A stretch of DNA of 9,028 bases. It comes from an uncultured Clostridia bacterium. GTDB taxonomy: Bacteria > Bacillota > Clostridia > Oscillospirales > Oscillospiraceae. A program made the translations under genes and the position numbers. This document shows positions 4,201 to 9,028 of the stretch, piece after piece (position 1 is the stretch's first letter; every line of letters starts with the position of its first letter). The notes below the pieces were generated by a model. It did not search any database, had not been told where the DNA came from, and was given only the letters and a program-made list of their open reading frames with translations. The stretch is from positions 1-9,028 of the forward strand of contig CALCRH010000309.1 of assembly GCA_937894515.1 (NCBI GenBank), written 5' to 3'.

Positions 4201-6957
4201 ATGAAAAAGAGACGTATTATTTCTCTGCTATTATCCATAGTTATGGTTGTTACCGTTTTCCCGGCAACAGTATTTGCTGCGGATACACATGACGGAGAGG
4301 TTCGGGTTATCATCAGCAACGACACCTATCCCGAAGCCGAAGGTGCCCCCTGGGAGGGAACGCTGGTAGATGAATGGGTGGAAGTCAATGATGACAGTAC
4401 TATGATGTCCTGCGTTGTTGCCGCACTTGATAACAACGGTTATGAGCAGAGCGGCGCTGAAAACAACTACATATCAACTATTAATGGGTTGTCTGAGTTT
4501 GACGGGGGCGGAATGTCCGGTTGGATGGGCACGCTCAACGACTGGTTCACCAACTACGGCTTTGGCGATTTTACCGTTGCGGCCGGAAATTTCGGTGCCG
4601 GCGATGAGATCCACATCATGTACACCTGCGCATTTGGAGACGATCTCGGCGGAAACTGGGGGAATACCGATACCTGGATCAACAGTATTGTATTCAGCGC
4701 AGGTACTTTGGACAAAGACTTCAATCCGGGATATACCAGCGATTCCGGTGCGTATACGCTGACACTTCCCACCGGAACAACGGAAGTGAATGTAATGCCG
4801 ACGGCGGCAAATAAGAACTATATGGTGCGTATCTTCCTGAACGCTTTCGAAGAGAACGCCGCAACGCATTACGGTGATTATGAATACAAGCGTAATGATG
4901 TTATACCCGTCAAAAACGGCGATACAATTTACGTTGGCTGCGGTTGTGCCGAGTGGCCAAGTATGAATGAATCCGACGGCGGCCATGTGTATGCCTTTAA
5001 CGTGGTCATTCCCGAAGCCGAACAAAAGGCGGATTATAAAACCATTCTGAACAACACGTTGGCGCAGCTTGCCGTTACGGTCGACAATCCGACCTTCGGC
5101 ACCGGCGGCGGTGAATGGTCTGTGCTGTCACTGGCTCGCGGCGGATATTTTGCTGTCGACGATCCGTATTTTGATACGTACTATTCCAACGTTGAGAAAA
5201 CCGTGCCCGGTTTGGCGGAAACCGCTGCCGGAAAAGGTGTGAAAGAGGGTGGACTTGACAACAATAAATCCACTGAAAACTCCCGGCTCATTTTGGCGCT
5301 TGCTGCCATCGGCAAAGATCCTACAAACGTCGGAGGCGTCAACGTGCTGGGCGCTTATGATACGAACGGATTCACATGGATCAAGAAGCAGGGCATCAAC
5401 GGCCCGATCTTTACCCTGATCGCGCTGGACACCAGGAATTATCAGACCAAGAGTACATCGGAAGACGGTAATAAAACGATTCGTCAGCAGTGCGTGGACT
5501 TCATCCTCAGTAAGGAACTGGCAAACGGCGGCTGGGCACTTTCCGGTGCGGCGGCCGATCCGGATATTACATCTATGGCACTGCAGGCGCTTGTAAACTA
5601 TAAAAATGATACCAACGTATCCGCAGCCGCAAGCAGGGCAATCAACGCGCTTTCCGCAATGCAGAAAGATAACGGCGGCTTCGCATCCTGGGGCAGTGTG
5701 AATTCCGAAAGCATTGCGCAGGTCATCACCGCTTTGTCCGCTTGGGGAATCGATGCAGACAAGGACAGCCGTTTTGTCAAAAAAGGCGGCTCTGCTCTGG
5801 ATGCTCTTTTGACTTTCTATATTCCGGAAAGTAAAGGATTTGCACATGTGCTGACCGACGGCAGCGTAAACGCTATGGCGACAGATCAGGCGTCTTATGC
5901 ACTGGTTGCTTACGATCGTTACAGAAGCGGGAAAACGTCGCTTTATGATATGACTGACGTAAAAACATCCGTCGAAAGCGGTTCAGCGGAAGAAACAACG
6001 GAACTGGCTGCAACGCTGACTCTTCCAGAAAAAATCGAGAATAAAGCGGGCACCTCTTTTAATGCAGTGATCAATTTGAATGGATTCCCTGAGGATTACA
6101 GACTTCTGGATAGTATTATCACGATTCCGGAGGGTGTTACGGTTACGGATGTGAAAATGGGCTCCCGGATCGTCGGCGGAGAAGTATCCTGGAGCGCGGA
6201 AGAAAAAAACGGCAAGCTTCGTATCGTATATTTTGATGCGCAGGAAGGAAATGTTATCAAAGACAGCGGAACCGGATATCCGCTTGAACTCATGACAATC
6301 AGTCTTAAGCTGGAAAAAGCAATGACTGTGGATTCCGTCAGTGTGGCAATTTCCGGTATGTCGATGAAGAAAACCTCTGACTCAGAAACGCAGAATATCA
6401 TCAAAACCGCGTCTGCGTCGGATACAGTCAAAATGGCCGAAGGTATTTCCTTCAGCGCAATGATCCTGTATACAGGTGACGATATCGATCTGATCCCTGC
6501 CTCTAAAACTGCCATTGCTGTCGCGGTAACAGGAATTCAGGAAGGAACTAAACTTACTTATAATGACGGAACTGACAGCATCCCCATGCTTTACAACGCC
6601 GCCGTTTCGGAAAAAACCGGCGTCTCTACCTATCTCGCTATAATTTCCTCCGATAAGGCACTGAAGGAATTTGTTGACAAAGGAAATTATACATTTGGCA
6701 CCGGAGATGCGGATACGATGAGATTCGGCGATACAAACAAAGACGGAATCATTAACGCGCAGGATGCTTTGAATACTGTGAATTACTGGCTGAGAAAAAC
6801 GGAAGCTCCGAAGGACAGCGGGATCCTTGCCGCCAACGTAACAGGCGACAGCCGGATCAATACATTTGATGCCCTCGGAATCGTAGAGCACTTTGTGGAC
6901 GGCATTGAGTTTGCAATTGTCAACCAGGCTGCAACAGTAAAGAACGCGGTGGACTAA
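4201..6957 (+). CDS. Secreted intrinsic-factor-like protein with cohesin-like domain and dockerin (candidate extracellular corrinoid binder)
   Basis: This 918-aa protein has a signal peptide (residues 1-26, cut after VFA). A DUF4430 domain follows at about 32-150 (SGWMGTLNDWFTNYGFGDF, then FGAGDEIHIMYTC), then a cadherin-like beta domain at about 161-271 (GTLDKDFNPGYTSDSGAYTL). At about 277-585 is an alpha/alpha-barrel of the transcobalamin/prenyltransferase-like type (ANGGWALSG, DITSMALQAL, DNGGFASWGSVNSESIAQVI, NAMATDQASYALVAYDRY). A cohesin-like beta domain lies at about 601-745, an unassigned segment at 746-838, and a dockerin at 841-903 with two calcium loops (D844-N846-D848-D855 and N879-T881-D883-D890). 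Animal intrinsic factor holds cobalamin between such a barrel and a DUF4430-like domain. With the B12 riboswitch upstream this suggests corrinoid capture; binding itself is inferred. The start has AAGGAG ten bases upstream. The dockerin probably docks on the cohesin encoded next. Confidence 0.9.
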   Translation: MKKRRIISLLLSIVMVVTVFPATVFAADTHDGEVRVIISNDTYPEAEGAPWEGTLVDEWVEVNDDSTMMSCVVAALDNNGYEQSGAENNYISTINGLSEFDGGGMSGWMGTLNDWFTNYGFGDFTVAAGNFGAGDEIHIMYTCAFGDDLGGNWGNTDTWINSIVFSAGTLDKDFNPGYTSDSGAYTLTLPTGTTEVNVMPTAANKNYMVRIFLNAFEENAATHYGDYEYKRNDVIPVKNGDTIYVGCGCAEWPSMNESDGGHVYAFNVVIPEAEQKADYKTILNNTLAQLAVTVDNPTFGTGGGEWSVLSLARGGYFAVDDPYFDTYYSNVEKTVPGLAETAAGKGVKEGGLDNNKSTENSRLILALAAIGKDPTNVGGVNVLGAYDTNGFTWIKKQGINGPIFTLIALDTRNYQTKSTSEDGNKTIRQQCVDFILSKELANGGWALSGAAADPDITSMALQALVNYKNDTNVSAAASRAINALSAMQKDNGGFASWGSVNSESIAQVITALSAWGIDADKDSRFVKKGGSALDALLTFYIPESKGFAHVLTDGSVNAMATDQASYALVAYDRYRSGKTSLYDMTDVKTSVESGSAEETTELAATLTLPEKIENKAGTSFNAVINLNGFPEDYRLLDSIITIPEGVTVTDVKMGSRIVGGEVSWSAEEKNGKLRIVYFDAQEGNVIKDSGTGYPLELMTISLKLEKAMTVDSVSVAISGMSMKKTSDSETQNIIKTASASDTVKMAEGISFSAMILYTGDDIDLIPASKTAIAVAVTGIQEGTKLTYNDGTDSIPMLYNAAVSEKTGVSTYLAIISSDKALKEFVDKGNYTFGTGDADTMRFGDTNKDGIINAQDALNTVNYWLRKTEAPKDSGILAANVTGDSRINTFDALGIVEHFVDGIEFAIVNQAATVKNAVD

Positions 6958-7581
6958 ATGCATTTACAAAAGAAAATGATCCATAAGAAAACAATCATCA
7001 CGGGCGCTGTCCTGCTGATATTTCTTCTCATTTTCCTTTTTCTGTTTCTGTATCGCGGAGGGGTTCTCCCCTCCGCGCCTGCGGTTACAGTGGAAACGCC
7101 TGCGAAAATGGAAGAAAAGGACAGGGAACCTTTTTCGCTGGAACTACAATTGACGTCGCTTGGCGAGGCCGTTTATCCTGCCGCAAGTTTCAACATCAGC
7201 TTTGATCCCGCAAAGCTTGAGTTTCTGGGAATATCAGAAGGAAACGTAATGATAAAAAGCAGTGAAAGCGCTTCCGGGACAGCTATGCCTGAATGGAGTG
7301 TAAACGCAGAACGCGCCAATGAAACAGGGATGATCAATATCATGTATATTGACATGACCGGAGGGAAAAACGCCTTTTCAAAGGAGCTCCTTCAGGACCG
7401 GGGAAATGTGCTTTTACTGCTGGATTTTCGGCTGCGCGGAAGTGTCAGAGCCGGCGATATTCTGGAACTGAGTCTGGATGACGCAGTATTTGCTGCTTCA
7501 GATGAGCCCGAAAGCCTTTCCGCTGCAGCAGGAACGCTGAGGACTGTCAACGGGCGCATTGTCATAGGAGGCTCCAAATGA
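6958..7581 (+). CDS. Membrane-anchored cohesin-domain protein
   Basis: This 207-aa protein has one strong N-terminal membrane helix (about 12-32, after HKK) with no cleavage or lipobox motif, so it should stay anchored with the rest outside. Residues about 42-204 form a cohesin-like beta domain: an opening strand VTVETPAK, the characteristic FNISFDPAKLEFLGISEG (78-95), WSVNAERANETGMINIMYID, and a closing LLLDFRLRG...ILELSLDDAVF...VNGRIVI. Cohesins bind dockerins, and the preceding gene ends in one. The two genes abut (TAA then ATG with no gap) and the downstream ATG overlaps this stop, so all three are one translationally linked unit. The start at 6958 is supported by GGTGGA; an in-frame ATG at 6976 is possible and would not alter the helix. 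No catalytic domain is present, so its role looks structural, as a docking site. Confidence 0.8.
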   Translation: MHLQKKMIHKKTIITGAVLLIFLLIFLFLFLYRGGVLPSAPAVTVETPAKMEEKDREPFSLELQLTSLGEAVYPAASFNISFDPAKLEFLGISEGNVMIKSSESASGTAMPEWSVNAERANETGMINIMYIDMTGGKNAFSKELLQDRGNVLLLLDFRLRGSVRAGDILELSLDDAVFAASDEPESLSAAAGTLRTVNGRIVIGGSK

Positions 7582-8843
7582 AAAAAATACTATCAGCATG
7601 GATACTGTTCATACTCTTCTCAGCAGCGTTATGCGGATGCAGCTTGAATAAAAAAACCGTATCTCTGGACAGCGGCATGGAGATACCGGAAGACGGTATC
7701 GTTCCGGCTTCTGTTTTTGAACATCTTCAGAAAGAAAACAAGGTCATGACTTTTTCCGGACAGAGCGGAGACTCGTATTACGAGTGGACCGTATTCGGAA
7801 GTGATGTGGTGACGCCGCAGGATACGAATATGAAACTCGAGGTAACAAGAGACGAAGACGGCAGAACCGATTTCAGCCTCTGTACGGAAAAAGATTTTGC
7901 TTTTTCTGCCGTACTGTCCCTTCATTCATCCTGTCTTTGGACAACAGACAATGCTCTTGTATATTGTTACGCCGGTGACACGGCAGAGCCGGTTTCGTCG
8001 GCGTCTGTTACAGGCTCAAAAACATCCGTTTTGAATTTCTCGCTGACGCAGCCCGGGCATTATTCTGTCATCGCGGAAAGATCTGCCGGCCGGGAGGAAC
8101 AGGCGGTTTTGCCTCCGAAAGCAGTCAAAGAAGAAGACGAAAAGCCGGAAACAGGGGCGGAAACCGATCCGTATCTTCTTGCATCCGGCAGTGCCGGGCC
8201 GGTGATATCCGACGGCATACAAACAGGCCGGGAAAAGTACCCGGAAAATCCGGTTTCTGCCGGAAAGCCTGCAGAAGCAGATCCGTATCTCTCCGCTTCC
8301 GATGGCGGCGGCGGACGTGTGCTTTCCGACGGCAGACAAACAGGACAGGATGCGTACCTGACAGATCCGGTTCCGGCCGGAAAGCCTATGCCGGTAGAGC
8401 CGGAAAATCAAAAGGTTGACGAAAAGAAATCCTATACCTGTACCTTTTCCATTGAATGTTCCACCATTTTGAATAATCTTGACGATCTGAATCCGGATAA
8501 GCTGGATGCCGTCCCCGGCACCGGAGTGATCCTTTCCGGACAGACGGTGACGTTTTACGAAGGGGAATCCGTTTATGACGTGCTTCAGCGGGTCTGCAGT
8601 GAAAACGGCATCCATATGGAAGCGTCATGGACGCCGATCTATAACAGCGCTTATGTAGAAGGGATCCACAATCTCTATGAATTTGACTGTGGTACCGGTT
8701 CCGGATGGATGTACCGGGTCAACGGATGGTATCCGAACTATGGCTGCTCACGCTATCAGCTGGCAGAGGGGGATAAGGTAGAGTGGCGGTATACATGCGA
8801 CCTGGGAGCAGATATCGGCGGCGGATATGCCATCGGCGGATGA
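7578..8843 (+). CDS. Lipoprotein with C-terminal DUF4430 domain
   Basis: This 421-aa protein has a lipoprotein signal (LCGC, lipidated Cys21). An unassigned beta-rich region covers about 35-170. A charged, Pro/Gly-rich linker with two tandem repeats follows (195-270), then a DUF4430 domain at about 285-421 (GESVYDVLQRVC, YVEGIHNLYEFDCGTGSGWM, then VNGWYPNYGCSRYQLAEGDK). DUF4430 resembles the C-terminal beta domain of transcobalamin and intrinsic factor, and clostridial members like this often sit beside ECF transporter genes. The start overlaps the previous stop (ATGA) and has AGGAGG (7566-7571) six bases upstream. As a membrane lipoprotein ahead of an ECF subunit, it may act as a surface receptor passing corrinoid to the transporter. 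That role is inference. No barrel domain accompanies DUF4430 here, so it may rely on a partner. Confidence 0.88.
   Translation: MKKILSAWILFILFSAALCGCSLNKKTVSLDSGMEIPEDGIVPASVFEHLQKENKVMTFSGQSGDSYYEWTVFGSDVVTPQDTNMKLEVTRDEDGRTDFSLCTEKDFAFSAVLSLHSSCLWTTDNALVYCYAGDTAEPVSSASVTGSKTSVLNFSLTQPGHYSVIAERSAGREEQAVLPPKAVKEEDEKPETGAETDPYLLASGSAGPVISDGIQTGREKYPENPVSAGKPAEADPYLSASDGGGGRVLSDGRQTGQDAYLTDPVPAGKPMPVEPENQKVDEKKSYTCTFSIECSTILNNLDDLNPDKLDAVPGTGVILSGQTVTFYEGESVYDVLQRVCSENGIHMEASWTPIYNSAYVEGIHNLYEFDCGTGSGWMYRVNGWYPNYGCSRYQLAEGDKVEWRYTCDLGADIGGGYAIGG
8160..8387 (+). repeat. Two tandem 37-38-residue repeats in the lipoprotein linker
   Basis: Copy 1 (8160-8270, residues 195-231) and copy 2 (8274-8387, residues 233-270) share the pattern E-x-DPYL-x-AS, then SDG-x-QTG, then DP/NPV-x-AGKP. 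The units differ by one residue in length and by many substitutions, so the duplication is not recent. They probably form a flexible stalk lifting the DUF4430 domain off the membrane or through the cell wall. Confidence 0.8.
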
Positions 8844-8853
8844 AAGGGGTCCC

Positions 8854-9028
8854 ATGCAGAATCAGGATGTCTTCAGCAGCTATCATCCGCTTATCAATTT
8901 TCTCTATTATGGAATATTGCTGACTTTCTCCATGCTGTCCATGCAGCCGGTATGTCTGCTGATCTCTGCTGTATGTGCGGCAGTTTATTATGTTACGCTG
9001 AAAGGGGCAGGAGCCGGAAGACTTCTGC
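8854..9028 (+). CDS. ecfT: Partial gene, 5' end: EcfT-type transmembrane subunit of an ECF vitamin transporter
   Basis: The first 58 codons lie before the right edge. The start is ATG 8854, with AAGGGG a few bases upstream (8844-8848), ten bases after the lipoprotein stop. The N-terminus DVFSSYHPLINFLYYGILLT followed by FSMLSMQPVCLLISAVCAAV fits the EcfT (CbiQ-like) family, whose members open with a Y/F-HP-x-x-NFLYF motif and then hydrophobic helices. EcfT couples two ATPases to a substrate-specific S subunit in vitamin importers of Gram-positive bacteria. With the B12 riboswitch upstream, cobalamin or its precursors is the likely cargo. The S subunit and ATPase genes would be expected to the right of the window. 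Confidence 0.75.
   Translation, partial: MQNQDVFSSYHPLINFLYYGILLTFSMLSMQPVCLLISAVCAAVYYVTLKGAGAGRLL

Noticed and set aside
4474..5025. A 183-aa minus-strand open frame inside the DUF4430 region
   Set aside because: It is a shadow of the secreted protein gene with no signal, domain or convincing ribosome binding site.
5128..5847. A 239-aa open frame on the minus strand inside the large secreted protein gene
   Set aside because: It is antisense to a well-supported gene with clear domains, has a Cys/Arg-rich composition typical of shadows, and shows no recognisable motif.
1..9028. CRISPR array or intact insertion sequence
   Set aside because: No regularly spaced direct repeats and no complete transposase were found; the only mobile-element trace is the tnpV fragment.

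Overview
This window looks like the chromosome of a Gram-positive anaerobe of the class Clostridia. The evidence is a Gram-positive signal peptide and lipobox, strong AGGAGG-type ribosome binding sites, consensus sigma-A promoters, cohesin and dockerin modules, an EcfT-type transporter protein, and a relic of tnpV, a gene typical of clostridial transposons. No species can be named from the sequence.

Layout. Positions 1-188 (minus) are the 5' end of an unidentified gene that runs off the left edge; it is GC-rich with a basic, proline-rich N-terminus. Positions 189-847 are a scar region: a leader for that gene, a C-terminal relic of a DUF4832-type protein (minus, about 337-660), a perfect 14-bp hairpin (664-699), a C-terminal relic of tnpV (plus, 707-805) and a long GC-rich hairpin (810-843) just past the next gene. 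Positions 848-2456 (minus) hold a two-gene operon of a small membrane protein and a MATE-family exporter. It is transcribed divergently from a LysR-type regulator (2593-3507), and the two predicted promoters overlap and share -10 bases.

From about 3496 to the right edge is the most interesting part: a plus-strand operon led by a cobalamin (B12) riboswitch (about 3545-3750) followed by two intrinsic terminators in series (3780-3832, 3875-3909). Its genes are a 79-aa protein resembling the homing-endonuclease-associated (HNH) repeat; a 918-aa secreted protein with a DUF4430 domain, a cadherin-like domain, a transcobalamin-like alpha/alpha-barrel, a cohesin-like domain and a C-terminal dockerin; a membrane-anchored cohesin protein; a lipoprotein ending in DUF4430; and the start of an EcfT transporter subunit.

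Working model (inference). Under B12 limitation the riboswitch allows transcription. The 918-aa protein has the two domain types that sandwich cobalamin in animal intrinsic factor and transcobalamin, but in reversed order, and would capture corrinoid outside the cell. Its dockerin could dock on the membrane-anchored cohesin encoded directly after it. The DUF4430 lipoprotein would hand the ligand to an ECF transporter whose T subunit begins at the right edge. This would be a cellulosome-style scaffold used for vitamin capture. The S subunit and ATPases, if linked, lie outside the window.
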